Assembly: GCA_012516125.1 (NCBI GenBank)
Contig: JAAYXB010000046.1
Coordinates: 1 to 53,617 of the forward strand
Length of the DNA: 53,617 nucleotides
Direction of reading: 5' to 3'
Origin: Bacillota bacterium
GTDB lineage: Bacteria > Bacillota > SHA-98 > UBA4971
How positions within the stretch are numbered: the first letter of the stretch is position 1; every line of letters begins with the position of its first letter. The translations under genes and the position numbers were made by a program. Shown here in pieces: positions 34,862 through 44,889 of the stretch. The notes under the pieces were generated by a model. It was not told the origin of the DNA, searched no databases, and was given only the letters and a program-made list of their open reading frames with translations.

Positions 34862-35536
34862 CTACTCCGGAAGGTTTTCCTTCTCCAGCGTGCATTCTGG
34901 CGCCAGAAGGCACCCATCGCACCTGGGCTTTCGTGGCCTGCAGCGCCGCCGACCGTGGGCGATCGTGTTGACGTGCAGGGAGTAGACCAGCTCGGATGGG
35001 ACCACGGAGGCCATGACCTCGTGGGCCCCCTCGGCCCCGCACCGACCGCTTATGAGCCCAAGCCGCCGCGCCACACGCAGCACGTGCGTGTCCACCGGGA
35101 ACACAGGCATGCCGCACCCGAAGAGGAGCGTGCACGCGGCCGTCTTCGGGCCAACTCCATCGAGGGACATGAGGTACTCTCGCGCCGCGCGAGCGTCAAG
35201 GTGCGCAAGGAAATCCAGGGACGCGGATCCCCGCTCGCGGTGGAGGCGGTTGAGGATCCGCTGTATCCTGGCGGCCTTGATGTCGGCGAGGCCGCCGCTC
35301 CTTATCGCGTCCGCGACCTTGCGCACGTCCGCCGTCCGCACGTCATCCCATGTGGGAAACCTCTCCCTCAGCCTCCGAAACGCCCTGACGGAGTTCACGT
35401 CGGACGTGTTCTGGGAGAGGACCGTGGAGATGAGGACATCCAGGGGTTCCTCCCGCCGGACAGGAGGAACCCCGTACATCTCCTCCAGAAGTGCTGCGAT
35501 CCGCCGTACGCGCTCACGGGCGTCCTCATTCCTCAA
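34862..35536 (-). CDS. nth: Endonuclease III-like DNA glycosylase/AP lyase
   Basis: 224 residues of the HhH-GPD family: hairpin SLDGVGPKTAACTLLF with catalytic Lys in GVGPKTA, catalytic Asp in FPVDTHVLRVARRLG, and the C-terminal 4Fe-4S loop C-X7-C-X2-C-X5-C (CRPRKPRCDGCLLAPEC). Repairs oxidised pyrimidines and abasic sites. The TTG start is favoured by GGAGGG at 7 nt; a GTG at 35584 has no ribosome site. Confidence 0.92.
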   Translation of the reverse strand: MRNEDARERVRRIAALLEEMYGVPPVRREEPLDVLISTVLSQNTSDVNSVRAFRRLRERFPTWDDVRTADVRKVADAIRSGGLADIKAARIQRILNRLHRERGSASLDFLAHLDARAAREYLMSLDGVGPKTAACTLLFGCGMPVFPVDTHVLRVARRLGLISGRCGAEGAHEVMASVVPSELVYSLHVNTIAHGRRRCRPRKPRCDGCLLAPECTLEKENLPE

Positions 35537-35617
35537 GTTGGTACCCTCCGTGAACAAAAACGAATCCTGAGTTGGTGTGCACATTGGGGCGAGCCGTTCT
35601 TGCTCGGAAGATCATGC

Positions 35618-38386
35618 TCAAGCCCTGAGGTCCGCGAGCCTTGCCGCGAGGCGCGCCCGCTTTTCGGCGTATTCCTCGCGCCTTGCCCGCTCGCGCTCGA
35701 CAACCTCCTCAGAGGCCTTCCCCACGAAGTCCGGGTTGGAGAGCTTACGCTCGGCGGCGTCCAGCGCTGCCTCGGCCGCCCGAAGTTCCTTCTCCAGGCG
35801 GCGGACCTCCGCATCGAGATCGATGATGCCGACGAGCGGCACGTACACCTCGGCGCTGGTCACGACCGCCGACGCCGCCTTCTCGGGCTTGCGCTCGAGC
35901 CGGTTCTCAACACTGAGGCGCGCAAGGCCAGCGAGCCGCACCACGAGATCTTTCCCGGCCTGGAGCACTTCTGCTATCCTGCCGGTCGCCACCACGATGG
36001 CGTCCACCTTCTTCTGAGGCGGCACGTTCATCTCAGACCTTATGTTGCGGATGGCCCGCGTGACGTCCATGAGCGTGGCCATTTCCGCCTCGGCTTCGGG
36101 ATCGTCGAGCCTCTCGTCGAACGCAGGCCAAGGCGACACCATGATGCTTGCGCGGGCGCCAGGCAGACGCTGCCAGATGCCCTCGGTTATGAAGGGCATG
36201 AACGGGTGCAGCAGCCGAAGCACCCTGCCGAGGGTCTCCACAAGGACGTAGCGGGCGGTGGTGCGCGCCGTGACATCCTCGCCGTAGAGCCGCGCCTTGG
36301 AGATCTCGATGTACCAGTCGCAGAACTCGTCCCACGTGAAATCGTAGAGGGTGCGCGCCGCCTCCCCGACCTCGTATTCCCGGAGATGCGAGGCTACCTT
36401 ATCCGCCACCCTGTTCGCTCTGCTCCGTATCCACCTGTCAGCAGGCAGGAGTTCAAGGTCGCGCTCGTCCACGGCGGCCGGATCGAAGTCCCCGAGGTTC
36501 ATCAGGACGAACCGCGCCGCGTTCCACAGCTTGTTGGCGAAGTTACGGCTGGCCTCGAGCCGCTCCTCCCGGAACCGCATGTCATTGCCGGGGGTGTTGC
36601 CGGTCACGAGGGTGAACCGCAGCACGTCGGCGCCGTACCTGTCCACGACCTCGAGTGGGTCAACGCCGGTGCCGAGGGACTTGCTCATCTTCTTGCCGCT
36701 CGAGGCTCTCACGAGCCCGTGGATGAACACGTCGTGGAACGGCACCTCGCCCATGAACTCGAGGCCCATGAATATCATCCTCGCGACCCAGAAGAAAATG
36801 ATGTCGTACGCGGTTACCAGCACGGACGTCGGGTAGAAGTGCCGAAGTTCCGGCGTGTCCTCGGGCCACCCCATGGTCGAGAAGGGCCACAGAGCCGACG
36901 AGAACCAGGTGTCAAGCACATCGGGATCCTGCTCGAGTTTTGCGCTGCCGCATTTTGGGCACCTCATTGGGTCTTCGGTCGAGGCGATGGTCTCGCCGCA
37001 CTCCCCGCAGTACCATACGGGGATTCGGTGACCCCACCAGAGCTGCCTCGAGATGCACCAGTCGTGGATGTTCTCCATCCAGTTGAGATAGATCCTGGCG
37101 AAGCGCTCGGGGACGAACCTGATGCGGCCATCCTCCACGGCCTTGATTGCGGGCTCGGCAAGGGGCCTCATCTTCACGAACCATTGCCTCGATATCATCG
37201 GTTCGACCACGGTGTTGCACCTCTGGCAGTGGCCGACAGCATGGTCGTGCGCCTCTGCCTTCTCGAGAAGGCCGAGCGACACAAGCTCCTCCACCACCTT
37301 CTCGCGGCAGGCGTACCTGTCGAGCCCCTCGTACTTCCCGGCCTCCTTCGTCATCCTCCCGTCCTCGCCGATGACCTTTACGGCAGGAAGATCGTGCCTC
37401 AGGCCCATCTCGAAGTCGTTCGGGTCGTGGGCAGGTGTGACCTTCACGGCGCCGGTCCCGAACTCGGGGTCTGCGTGCTCGTCTGCAATGACGGGTACCT
37501 CCCGGTTCATTATGGGAAGGATAACCTTCCTGCCCACAAGGCGGCGGTAACGAGCGTCGCCGGGGTTCACTGCCACAGCCGTGTCGCCAAGCATCGTCTC
37601 CGGACGAGTGGTAGCTACAGTAATGTGGCCTTCCTCGCCCACGAGGGGGTACCTGATGTAGTAAAGGGTACCTTTGCTCTCCTCGTGCTCCACCTCGAGG
37701 TCCGAAAGGGACGTGTGGCACCTCGGGCACCAGTTGATGATGTACGTGCCCCTGTATATAAGCCCCTTTTCATAGAGCCGCACGAACACCTGCCGGACGG
37801 CGCGGGAAAGGCCCTCGTCCATGGTAAACCTCTCGCGCTCCCAGTCGCACGACGCCCCCAGGCGCTGGAGCTGGCTGCGGATGGTGCCGCCGTACTTCTC
37901 TTTCCACTGCCACACTCGGCGGACGAACTCCTCGCGCCCGAGGTCGTGGCGGGATAGACCCTCCTTCGCAAGCGCCGCCTCCACCTTCACCTGGGTCGCG
38001 ATGCCCGCATGGTCGGTGCCGGGGATCCACACCGTGTTATCGCCCATCATCCGATGCCAGCGCACAAGGATATCCTGCAGCGTGTTGTCCAGGGCGTGGC
38101 CGATGTGCAGCGACCCCGTGACGTTGGGCGGCGGGATCACGATGCAGAAGGGCTTTCGCGATGGGTCGACCTCCTGATGAAAATACCCGCCCCGGAGCCA
38201 CTCCTGGTAGATCTTCTCCTCCATTTCGAGGGGGTTATATCTGGTCGCAAGCTCGCCTGTCTCGTCTGTAATGAGGCCTGGTTTCCTCTGAGCCCTTGCC
38301 ATGCCACGCGCGGCCGCCTCCGCCTTCAGCTCTGCCTCTGCCTCTGCCCCTGCCTCCGCCTTTGCCTGCGCCATCGCCATTGCCAT
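35618..38386 (-). CDS. valS: Valyl-tRNA synthetase with repetitive N-terminal extension
   Basis: Charges tRNA-Val. Class I features: [15 protein letters not shown] (HIGH), editing domain with [25 protein letters not shown] motif, anticodon-binding domain and the C-terminal coiled coil typical of ValRS ([19 protein letters not shown]). About 35-40 residues before the conserved [15 protein letters not shown] are Met/Ala/Lys/Glu repeats ([20 protein letters not shown]). The start is uncertain: ATG 38386 has AAAGGGG at 6 nt; GTG 38407 and ATG 38302 are alternatives. A Val-type T-box leader lies about 650 nt upstream. Confidence 0.96.
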   Translation of the reverse strand: MAMAMAQAKAEAGAEAEAELKAEAAARGMARAQRKPGLITDETGELATRYNPLEMEEKIYQEWLRGGYFHQEVDPSRKPFCIVIPPPNVTGSLHIGHALDNTLQDILVRWHRMMGDNTVWIPGTDHAGIATQVKVEAALAKEGLSRHDLGREEFVRRVWQWKEKYGGTIRSQLQRLGASCDWERERFTMDEGLSRAVRQVFVRLYEKGLIYRGTYIINWCPRCHTSLSDLEVEHEESKGTLYYIRYPLVGEEGHITVATTRPETMLGDTAVAVNPGDARYRRLVGRKVILPIMNREVPVIADEHADPEFGTGAVKVTPAHDPNDFEMGLRHDLPAVKVIGEDGRMTKEAGKYEGLDRYACREKVVEELVSLGLLEKAEAHDHAVGHCQRCNTVVEPMISRQWFVKMRPLAEPAIKAVEDGRIRFVPERFARIYLNWMENIHDWCISRQLWWGHRIPVWYCGECGETIASTEDPMRCPKCGSAKLEQDPDVLDTWFSSALWPFSTMGWPEDTPELRHFYPTSVLVTAYDIIFFWVARMIFMGLEFMGEVPFHDVFIHGLVRASSGKKMSKSLGTGVDPLEVVDRYGADVLRFTLVTGNTPGNDMRFREERLEASRNFANKLWNAARFVLMNLGDFDPAAVDERDLELLPADRWIRSRANRVADKVASHLREYEVGEAARTLYDFTWDEFCDWYIEISKARLYGEDVTARTTARYVLVETLGRVLRLLHPFMPFITEGIWQRLPGARASIMVSPWPAFDERLDDPEAEAEMATLMDVTRAIRNIRSEMNVPPQKKVDAIVVATGRIAEVLQAGKDLVVRLAGLARLSVENRLERKPEKAASAVVTSAEVYVPLVGIIDLDAEVRRLEKELRAAEAALDAAERKLSNPDFVGKASEEVVERERARREEYAEKRARLAARLADLRA

Positions 38387-38394
38387 CGCCATCC

Positions 38395-38610
38395 CCTTTG
38401 CCTTCACCTTGGCTCGCGGCTCCCCTTGCCCTCCCGTCTCCGGTTCCGGCTTCGCTCCCAGCCTCGCCTTGCTCCAGCCTCACCATCGCCCCGGCTTCGC
38501 TTTCGGCTTCGGCGCCGGTTTCGGGTTCGGCTTTGGTTTCACCTTCGGTTTCGGCTTCACCCTCGGTTTCGGTTTAACCTTCGGTTTCGGCTTCGCCTTC
38601 TGGTTGCCAA
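38395..38610 (-). repeat. Degenerate tandem repeat between the T-box and valS
   Basis: Minus strand: about nine copies of 12-base units like GAAGCCGAAACC and GAAGGTGAAACC, grading into GGCGATGGCAAT-type hexamers that form the valS start. One frame reads Lys-Pro repeats (KPKPKVKPKP) and ends at a TGA about 30 codons before valS in the same frame as valS, so it is not translated as part of ValRS unless the TGA is bypassed. Confidence 0.75.
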
Positions 38611-39040
38611 CACCTTACAGCCGGAGGTGCCGCTTCCTCCTTTCCTTGACTATTCCGCCTCGGCACATCATCATTCCGAGGTTCACTCTTACCGCCTCAG
38701 AAGATTCGCAGCGCCGATAGGCCGCTTTACTACCTCTTTACCGCCCACGTATTTACCGCCCACATGGGGCAGCCTTCCATCACCAGGGCGGCGGACCATG
38801 CCCGGGCAGGCTCCACGCCCTTCGCTCCGCACGTCGAGCTCCGCCCGAGCCGGATATCCTTCGCACATCCTGAAACCACATAGCTCGCCGATCTCGCCGG
38901 AGATCTCACTCAGTGGAACCGACCGGCCACCAATAGCGGCATTCTCCGAACCCGCAGCAACTCGCAAGAGGCAGCGCTGGCCGGCCGAACGCACGGGCCC
39001 GCGGACCCACTTCCCGGGAAACTCCTGGGAAACTCCCGGG
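38611..39040. other. Long gene-free spacer between T-box terminator and valS
   Basis: No convincing gene. A 101-codon minus frame at 38689-38994 starts at a GTG without a ribosome site and has no recognisable domain. GTTTCCC is tandemly repeated at 39014-39040 within a CCCGGGA/TCCCGGG inverted repeat. GGAAAGGAGG near 38636 is a good ribosome site but leads only to very short frames. Confidence 0.5.
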
Positions 39041-39354
39041 AAAACTCAAGAGCCCCTTTCGCCATTCCAAGGGCGAAAGGGGCTAACTCCCGCGGTACCA
39101 CCTTGCTTCCCGCATCCCGCGCTTGCGTATCGCTCGCGCAAAAGACACAGGCGCTCGATTGCTGTAACGGGCTGCCCGTCGAGGCCTACGTGCGCTGGCA
39201 CCTCAACTGCCACCGCATTTCAACGCCGATGCTCCGGAGCGACCTTCGGTGCGGCCTTATCCCGGGAAGCCTTGCAGCCGGTGGACCTCCCTCTCTTCGG
39301 GCAGCGCCGCCCTACTCCTCTCCATCAACGCAAATGCTCCGTATCGCGTTGTAT
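39041..39354 (-). ncRNA. T-box leader RNA (tRNA-Val responsive) controlling valS
   Basis: Minus strand. The T-box antiterminator sequence AAGGTGGTACCGCGGGAG is at 39104-39087; the TGGT bulge would pair with an ACCA tRNA end. It is followed by an intrinsic terminator with a 13-bp stem (39084-39051, arm AGCCCCTTTCGCC) and TTTT at 39044-39041. Upstream, Stem I carries an AGTA motif (GGAGTAGGG) and a likely specifier GTC (39243-39241, in GAAGGTCGC), a Val codon followed by a purine. Uncharged tRNA-Val should promote readthrough into valS. Confidence 0.88.
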
Positions 39355-39361
39355 TGCTTGT

Positions 39362-39390
39362 ATAATACAACGCGCGCCCATCTCCGTCAA
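39362..39390 (-). promoter_or_regulatory. Promoter of the T-box-valS transcript
   Basis: Minus strand: -35 TTGACG (39390-39385), 17-nt spacer, -10 TATTAT (39367-39362). Near-consensus sigma-A promoter located just after the glycosyltransferase gene. Confidence 0.75.
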
Positions 39391-39468
39391 GGCCCCTGCA
39401 GCTGCTCCAGTACTTCCGCGAAACAAGCCGGAATCCGTGGGTCGTGCCATATGACGGCCACGACGGGA

Positions 39469-40113
39469 TCAGCCCTTCATGTGGCGCACGATCTCCCAGT
39501 ACATCCTCAGGCGCGCCGCAAATCCCTTGAAGCCGCCGCGCTTTTCTTCCTTCATCACCTGCGACACCCCGCGCAGCACGACCCGCTTGACCCTGGCGCC
39601 GCAGGAAGCAAGGTGCCGATTGAGGACGACCTCCACGCCGAACCGGGCGTCCTCCATCGGGACGTCGCGCACGAGCGCCGCTCTCACGGCGCGCTGGCCC
39701 GACAGCCCTGGGGTCAGCTTCTGGGCGAGCGTGGTCGAGGTCCTCCCGCCCTTGAACACGCCCAGGGTGGCATCGGCCTCACCCGAAACCACCGGGCGGA
39801 TCAGCTCGTCGACATGCTCTGGCATAAGCCCGACAAGGTCGGCGTCTATGAACGCCACCACGTCAGCGCTCGTCGCCGCAAGCCCGGCCTTCATGGCCCC
39901 GCCCTTCCCCCTGTTGCGCGCAAGCTCCACGACCCGCACCCCGAGGGACCGCGCCACCTCCGCCGTATCATCAGTCGAGCCGTCGCTCACGACGATGACC
40001 TCCGATACCAGTTTCGCCCCCAGCGCTGCGGAGATCACCTGGCCGACCCGGGCTCCTTCATTGTAGGCGGGGATGATCACCGCCGCACCGGTCGTGCCGC
40101 GTTCGTAGCCCAT
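39469..40113 (-). CDS. GT2-family glycosyltransferase
   Basis: 214 residues with the GT-A fold of family 2: VIIPAYNEGARVGQVI, VVSDGSTDDTAEVA, ARNRGKGGAMKAGL and the DxD region FIDADLVGL. Uses a nucleotide-sugar donor; the acceptor is unknown and there is no membrane segment, so it resembles dolichol-phosphate-mannose synthase-like or glucosyl-phosphoglycerate synthase-like enzymes. It follows ispG by two bases, which suggests, but does not prove, a polyprenyl-phosphate acceptor. Confidence 0.87.
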   Translation of the reverse strand: MGYERGTTGAAVIIPAYNEGARVGQVISAALGAKLVSEVIVVSDGSTDDTAEVARSLGVRVVELARNRGKGGAMKAGLAATSADVVAFIDADLVGLMPEHVDELIRPVVSGEADATLGVFKGGRTSTTLAQKLTPGLSGQRAVRAALVRDVPMEDARFGVEVVLNRHLASCGARVKRVVLRGVSQVMKEEKRGGFKGFAARLRMYWEIVRHMKG

Positions 40114-40115
40114 GG

Positions 40116-41204
40116 CTAGACCAGCCCTCCGGATGCGCCCTGCCCCTGACGGGCGACCCTGTGTATCTCCTCGACCAGCCTCGGGACGATCTCGTCGTGC
40201 GGCACCCTTCCCATGGGCTTCCCGTGCGCAAACAGGAGGCCTGCGCCCTCGCCCAGGGCCACACCGATGTCGGCCTCGCGCGCCTCACCTGGACCGTTGA
40301 CCTCGCATCCCATCACGGCGACCCTGAGGGGCGCATCGATCCCAGCTACCCTGCGCTCCACTTCCCCGACGATCCCGAAGAGATCCCCGTGGCAGCGGCC
40401 GCACGTCGGGCAGGATATCACCTCGACGACGAACCGCCGGAGGCCCACGGACGACAGGATCTCCCTGGCAACCCTCACTTCCTCCTCGGGCTCCGAGGTG
40501 AGCGATACGCGGATGGTGTCGCCAATCCCCTTGAGAAGCAGCGCTCCTATGGCTACAGCGCTCTTCACCGTGCCCGCCCTGGGACCGCCGGCCTCCGTGA
40601 GGCCCACGTGGAGCGGATAGTCGGTCGCCTCCGAAACGGCCTCGTACGCCTCAACGGTGGTGACCACGTCGGACGCCTTTATCGATATGACGATGTCGCT
40701 GAACCCCTCGTCCTCGAGAAGGCTCACGCTTCGTTTCGCGCTCTCCACCAGCGCTTCCGCGCAAGGCCTGCCATACTTTGCAAGCAGGTCCTTCTCCAGG
40801 GACCCTGCGTTCACACCAACCCTGATGGGCATACCCCGCTCTTTCGCCGCCCTCGCGACCTCCCTGACCCTCTCCCTGCCACCGATGTTCCCGGGGTTTA
40901 TGCGAAGCTTGTCTGCGCCCGCGGCTATCGCCGCAAGGGCGAGCCTGTAGTCGAAGTGGATGTCGGCCACAAGAGGCAACGGCGACCTGCGCTTTATCTC
41001 GGCGAACGCCGCCGCGGCAGCGGCGTCGGGAATGGCGCACCGCGCTATCTCGCACCCGGCCTTCGCAAGGCTCTCGAGTTGCCGGACCGTGGCCTCAATA
41101 TCGCGGGTATCGGTCTTCGTCATGGACTGCACAGTGACAGGCGCACCGCCGCCTATCGGCACCCCCCCAACCACGACCCTTCGGGTTTTGCGCCGCTCGA
41201 TCAT
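40116..41204 (-). CDS. ispG: 4-hydroxy-3-methylbut-2-enyl diphosphate synthase
   Basis: Converts methylerythritol cyclodiphosphate to HMBPP in the MEP isoprenoid pathway using a 4Fe-4S cluster. 362 residues: TIM-barrel with PVTVQSMTKTDTRD, INPGNIGG, then the cluster domain with SCPTCGRC and GCEVNGPGEA. The length is typical. dxr lies two genes upstream, giving a partial MEP operon. The product feeds UppS. Confidence 0.96.
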   Translation of the reverse strand: MIERRKTRRVVVGGVPIGGGAPVTVQSMTKTDTRDIEATVRQLESLAKAGCEIARCAIPDAAAAAAFAEIKRRSPLPLVADIHFDYRLALAAIAAGADKLRINPGNIGGRERVREVARAAKERGMPIRVGVNAGSLEKDLLAKYGRPCAEALVESAKRSVSLLEDEGFSDIVISIKASDVVTTVEAYEAVSEATDYPLHVGLTEAGGPRAGTVKSAVAIGALLLKGIGDTIRVSLTSEPEEEVRVAREILSSVGLRRFVVEVISCPTCGRCHGDLFGIVGEVERRVAGIDAPLRVAVMGCEVNGPGEAREADIGVALGEGAGLLFAHGKPMGRVPHDEIVPRLVEEIHRVARQGQGASGGLV

Positions 41205-41473
41205 CTCCTGCTACACTCCCCACTCCCAGTGACACAGATTGGCCGGCTTCCGCCGCAACGCCCCCGCAACGCCCCGCCAGGCACCCGGCTTCGGCGGCTA
41301 TCGGAACTTATGAAAGAGACCGTTAAAGAGGCCGTTGAACTTCCCCAGCAGCCGCCAGTTTGGCCGAGCACGCCGACTGCTGTGGGTTTGCGCGATTCAA
41401 CCGGGCTGCGTTTACATAATATGGCAGCAACCAACAGTCTCATGGAAGGCGACTCATGTTATGAAAGGCGGCG

Positions 41474-42532
41474 CTACCCGAGCCGTCCTCCCAGTCTCGC
41501 GATGTCAGACAGCGTCGCGAACGCTATAAGCAACGCCAGGATGGCCATGCCGACCATCCGCGCGAAGGCTTCCTGCTCTTCGTTGAAGGGGCGCCTGCGC
41601 AAAGCCTCGATGCCCAGGAGCACGATCCACCCGCCGTCCAGCACCGGTATGGGAAGCAGGTTGAGAAGCCCGAGGTTCACGTTGAGAAGCGCCGCGAGGT
41701 AAAGGAGGTTCACGATGCCGAGCCGGGCGGTCTGCCCCACGGCCTGGGCTATGCCGATAGGCCCCGCCACCTCCGGCTTCACCCGGCCCGACACCATCCG
41801 GCCCAGCGTGACCAGGAGGTTCTTCGCGATATCCAAGGTGAACGTGGCGCCTGTGCGCACCGCTCGCACCACCCCGGCAGGCTGCCAGGGTTCGGAAAGC
41901 AGCACCCCGATGACCCCCTGGCCGGTCTCGGGGTCCTTTGAAGGCGTTACCCGAAACGTCATCCTCGCCCCTTCACGTTCCACCGTAATGGTGATGGGCT
42001 TTCCGGGGCTGACCGAAATGGCCTCTCTCACCTCTGCCACCGTCTCGGTTGCGGTCCGTCCGACGGCGACCACTCTGTCGCCCGCCTGCAGCCCGGCAGC
42101 CTGGGCAGGCATCCCGGGATACACCTCGGACACAACCGCCACAGGGACTCCCGCTGCCACAAAGACGACGGTGAAGAACACGAACGCCATCACGAAGTTC
42201 ATGAAGGGCCCGGCAAGGATCGTCGCTATCCTCCACGCCAGGGGCTTCGCCCTGAAGCTGCGCGGGTCGCCCGCATCTACGTCGTCCTTGGGGTCATCAG
42301 GGCGGTCAAGACCTGCGAACTTCACGAAGGCGCCAAGGGGGAGCGCCCGCAGGGAGTACACGGTCTCCCCGCGCTTCCGGCGCCATACGAACGGGCCGAA
42401 GCCGAGCGCGAACTCATACACCTTTATCCCCGCGGCCTTGCCCACGACGAAATGGCCAAACTCATGGGACAGGGCGAAGGTCGCAAAGACAAAGGCGAAC
42501 GCCAGCACTGTGATGACCACGGTTTCAACCAC
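41474..42532 (-). CDS. rseP: Site-2 protease RseP/RasP family zinc metalloprotease
   Basis: 352-residue membrane-embedded protease for regulated intramembrane proteolysis. Zinc motif HEFGH at 23-27 in the first membrane helix, a PDZ domain (VVSEVYPGMPAQAAGLQAGDRV) in the middle, and the second active-site motif NLLPIPVLDGGWI. The GTG start has AGAGGAGG at 8 nt and overlaps the dxr stop by 8 nt. About 270 nt of gene-free sequence separates it from ispG. Confidence 0.95.
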   Translation of the reverse strand: MVETVVITVLAFAFVFATFALSHEFGHFVVGKAAGIKVYEFALGFGPFVWRRKRGETVYSLRALPLGAFVKFAGLDRPDDPKDDVDAGDPRSFRAKPLAWRIATILAGPFMNFVMAFVFFTVVFVAAGVPVAVVSEVYPGMPAQAAGLQAGDRVVAVGRTATETVAEVREAISVSPGKPITITVEREGARMTFRVTPSKDPETGQGVIGVLLSEPWQPAGVVRAVRTGATFTLDIAKNLLVTLGRMVSGRVKPEVAGPIGIAQAVGQTARLGIVNLLYLAALLNVNLGLLNLLPIPVLDGGWIVLLGIEALRRRPFNEEQEAFARMVGMAILALLIAFATLSDIARLGGRLG

Positions 42533-43757
42533 GGATGCGTCCTCCTCTTTCCGCCACACGCCGCGCAACGTGCTCTCTCGCCCACCTGTCGGCCTCGAGG
42601 ACCTCCTCGGGCGCGCGCGGGTCCACTGGGTCGTGGCTCGCCATGGCGTCTTCTACGAGAGCAGGGATGTCCAGGAACCCGATCCGGCCCTCCAGGAACA
42701 GCCTCACGGCCTCCTCGTTCGCCGCGCTCAGGACGCATGGCATGGTCCGCCCCGCGCGGACCGCCTCGTAACCCAGACGCAGCGCGGGAAACTTCCCCAC
42801 GTCAGGAGGCTCGAAGGTCAGAGCCCCGAGGTGCGTCACATCGAGCGTTCTCGCACGGCCGGCCGCTCGCGCGGGGTATGTAAGGGCATACTGGATTGGG
42901 AGCCTCATGTCGGGCGGCCCGAGCTGGGCAATGATCGACCCGTCAATAAGCTCCACCATCGAGTGCACGATGCTCTGAGGGTGGATCACCACATCGATCC
43001 TATCAGGGTCAACGCCGAAAAGCCACCTGGCCTCGATTACCTCGAGGGCTTTGTTCATGAGCGTCGCGGAGTCGATGGTGATCTTGGCGCCCATGGACCA
43101 TGTCGGGTGACGAAGCGCCTGGTCCGGCCGAACCTCTTTGAGCTCGCTTGCAGCCAGCGTCCGGAACGGCCCACCCGAGGCCGTGAGGATCAGCCTTCCG
43201 ACCTCGGACATGTCGCGCCCTGCAAGGCACTGAAAGATCGCGGAGTGTTCGCTGTCCACCGGGATGATAGTTGCCCCGTGCCTCGCGACCTCCTCCATGA
43301 CCAGCCTGCCCGCGGCCACAAGCGTCTCCTTGTTGGCAAGAGCCACGGTCTTGCCATGCCGGACCGCAGCGATAGTAGGTAGAAGGCCTGCGATCCCCAC
43401 AACGGCCGACACCACCACATCGGCGTCGGGGTGCGCCGCGACGCACTCGGCGGCCCCTGCACCTGAGACGACCTCAACGTCGAAGTCGAGGCCCCGGAGC
43501 CGCTCGCGTAGCCTCCGGGCAGCGCCATCGTCAGCCACGCCGACGATCGACGGCGTCCACCGCCTCACCTGCGCTTCTAGAAGATCGATGTTGCTCCCAG
43601 CGGCCAGGCCCACCACTCTGACGGAGTCGCCAAGCCACCCAGCCACTTCAAGCGCCTGGGTACCGATGGACCCGGTGCACCCCAGGACCGCAAGACCTCG
43701 CTGCAACTGCCCCACTTCCCTGCACGTGCCCAGCTCGCCATCGTGACATGCCATCAT
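42525..43757 (-). CDS. dxr: 1-deoxy-D-xylulose 5-phosphate reductoisomerase
   Basis: First committed step of the MEP pathway (DXP to MEP with NADPH). NADPH motif LGCTGSIGTQ, LANKETLVAAG, metal site PVDSEHSAIFQCL, and DLTASGGPF-like ILTASGGPF are present. The start is uncertain: ATG 43757 has no ribosome site, and a TTG at 43706 (MQRGLAVLGCTGSIG) would fit the usual N-terminus better. Overlap with rseP implies a coupled operon. Confidence 0.95.
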   Translation of the reverse strand: MMACHDGELGTCREVGQLQRGLAVLGCTGSIGTQALEVAGWLGDSVRVVGLAAGSNIDLLEAQVRRWTPSIVGVADDGAARRLRERLRGLDFDVEVVSGAGAAECVAAHPDADVVVSAVVGIAGLLPTIAAVRHGKTVALANKETLVAAGRLVMEEVARHGATIIPVDSEHSAIFQCLAGRDMSEVGRLILTASGGPFRTLAASELKEVRPDQALRHPTWSMGAKITIDSATLMNKALEVIEARWLFGVDPDRIDVVIHPQSIVHSMVELIDGSIIAQLGPPDMRLPIQYALTYPARAAGRARTLDVTHLGALTFEPPDVGKFPALRLGYEAVRAGRTMPCVLSAANEEAVRLFLEGRIGFLDIPALVEDAMASHDPVDPRAPEEVLEADRWAREHVARRVAERGGRIRG

Positions 43758-43771
43758 ATCACGCCCCGGTG

Positions 43772-44857
43772 TCACTCCCGGGGCGTAGGAGGCAGAAGCC
43801 CGCCTCGGGCTATGGCCTTGATTATGATAACGAAGAGCGGGCCTATTATGATGCCGCTTGCCCCAAAGAGCCGCATACCCACGTACACCGCCACAAGGAT
43901 CGCAAGCGGATGCACTCCTACGTTGGCCCCAACGACCCTGGGCTCCGCCCCTTTACGCAGTATGAACTGGACGGCCATCAGCGCTGCGACGACAACGGCC
44001 TGGAAGAGCTGCCTCTTGAAGGCATAGTACACGATCATCGGCACATACAGCGTGCCCGGGCCGACCACCGGTATCAGGTCGAGGATACCACACACGATCC
44101 CGAGAAGCCACGCATACCCCGTGCCGGCTATGCTGAACCCGACGATGCTCACCACAGTGGTGATCATGATCAGGATGAACTGCGCCCTTATGAACCCGAG
44201 GGCGGCCGAGACCACCTCCGCCCTCATGGCCCGCGCTTTCTCACGCCACCTGGAAGGAGTAAGGCTTACGAGAAACTCTGATATCTCTCTCTTGTCACGG
44301 CTCATGAAGAACGCCGCAAAGAAGCTGACAACCAGGATCAGGCCGATGTTTGGAAGGGCCGTCACCATTCCCGTCACCGTTGCGAGGACGCTCTCGATGG
44401 CAAGGTACAGCCTGTACTGGTTGTTCCGTATCGCATCGATAACGGGAGCCGGTAGCTCGCGATACAACCGCTCCACGTCCTTCACGGCCCTGGAGAGCAT
44501 CTCCTCGAAGCTGACGTTGTACATGGGCAAAGCCCGCGAGAGTTCCTGTATCTCGAGGTAAAGCCGGGACACGCCCACAACGACCCCGATTCCCACGAGC
44601 ACGAGGAGCAGGAACAGCATGAGGAGAACCGCGGCGCCCCTCGATAACCTCGTCCGTCTTACGAGAAACTCGACCGGGGGATCGATGATCGCCGCGATGA
44701 CGAAGGCGATGATGAACGGCACGAAATACGTCAGCACATACTTGACCACGAGGAAGGACGCGACGAGCACGGCCGCCCATGCCAGGAAATGCTTCCACGT
44801 TGCCGAAAGTCCCTGCAACCCGAACCACCCCGTGACCCTCTTGTCTGCAAGACTCAC
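43772..44857 (-). CDS. AI-2E family permease, YtvI-like
   Basis: 361-residue integral membrane protein with about eight segments. Conserved PF01594 features: FIIAFVIAAIIDPPVEFL, ALPNIGLILVVSFFAAFFMSRDK, and the GxxxLIPxxGP-type motif LDLIPVVGPG. It resembles YtvI, the sporulation-associated member of the family, which suits a spore former. The substrate is not established. GTG start with a weak ribosome site. Confidence 0.85.
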   Translation of the reverse strand: MSLADKRVTGWFGLQGLSATWKHFLAWAAVLVASFLVVKYVLTYFVPFIIAFVIAAIIDPPVEFLVRRTRLSRGAAVLLMLFLLLVLVGIGVVVGVSRLYLEIQELSRALPMYNVSFEEMLSRAVKDVERLYRELPAPVIDAIRNNQYRLYLAIESVLATVTGMVTALPNIGLILVVSFFAAFFMSRDKREISEFLVSLTPSRWREKARAMRAEVVSAALGFIRAQFILIMITTVVSIVGFSIAGTGYAWLLGIVCGILDLIPVVGPGTLYVPMIVYYAFKRQLFQAVVVAALMAVQFILRKGAEPRVVGANVGVHPLAILVAVYVGMRLFGASGIIIGPLFVIIIKAIARGGLLPPTPRE

Positions 44858-44889
44858 GCGAACCTGTCATCCCGTACCTGGCTGGGGCC

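Noticed and set aside
34613-37957. 1114-codon open frame on the plus strand opposite valS, nth and folC
   Set aside because: It is antisense to three genes with clear motifs, starts without a ribosome site and has no recognisable domain; long antisense frames are common in GC-rich DNA.
38689-38994. 101-codon minus-strand ORF in the valS spacer
   Set aside because: GTG start without a ribosome site, no domain, and an atypical composition; kept only as part of the spacer description.
41205-41473. Small ORFs between rseP and ispG
   Set aside because: Frames of 64-80 codons on both strands have no ribosome sites or recognisable motifs. A possible TATTAT box near 41425 lacks a convincing -35.
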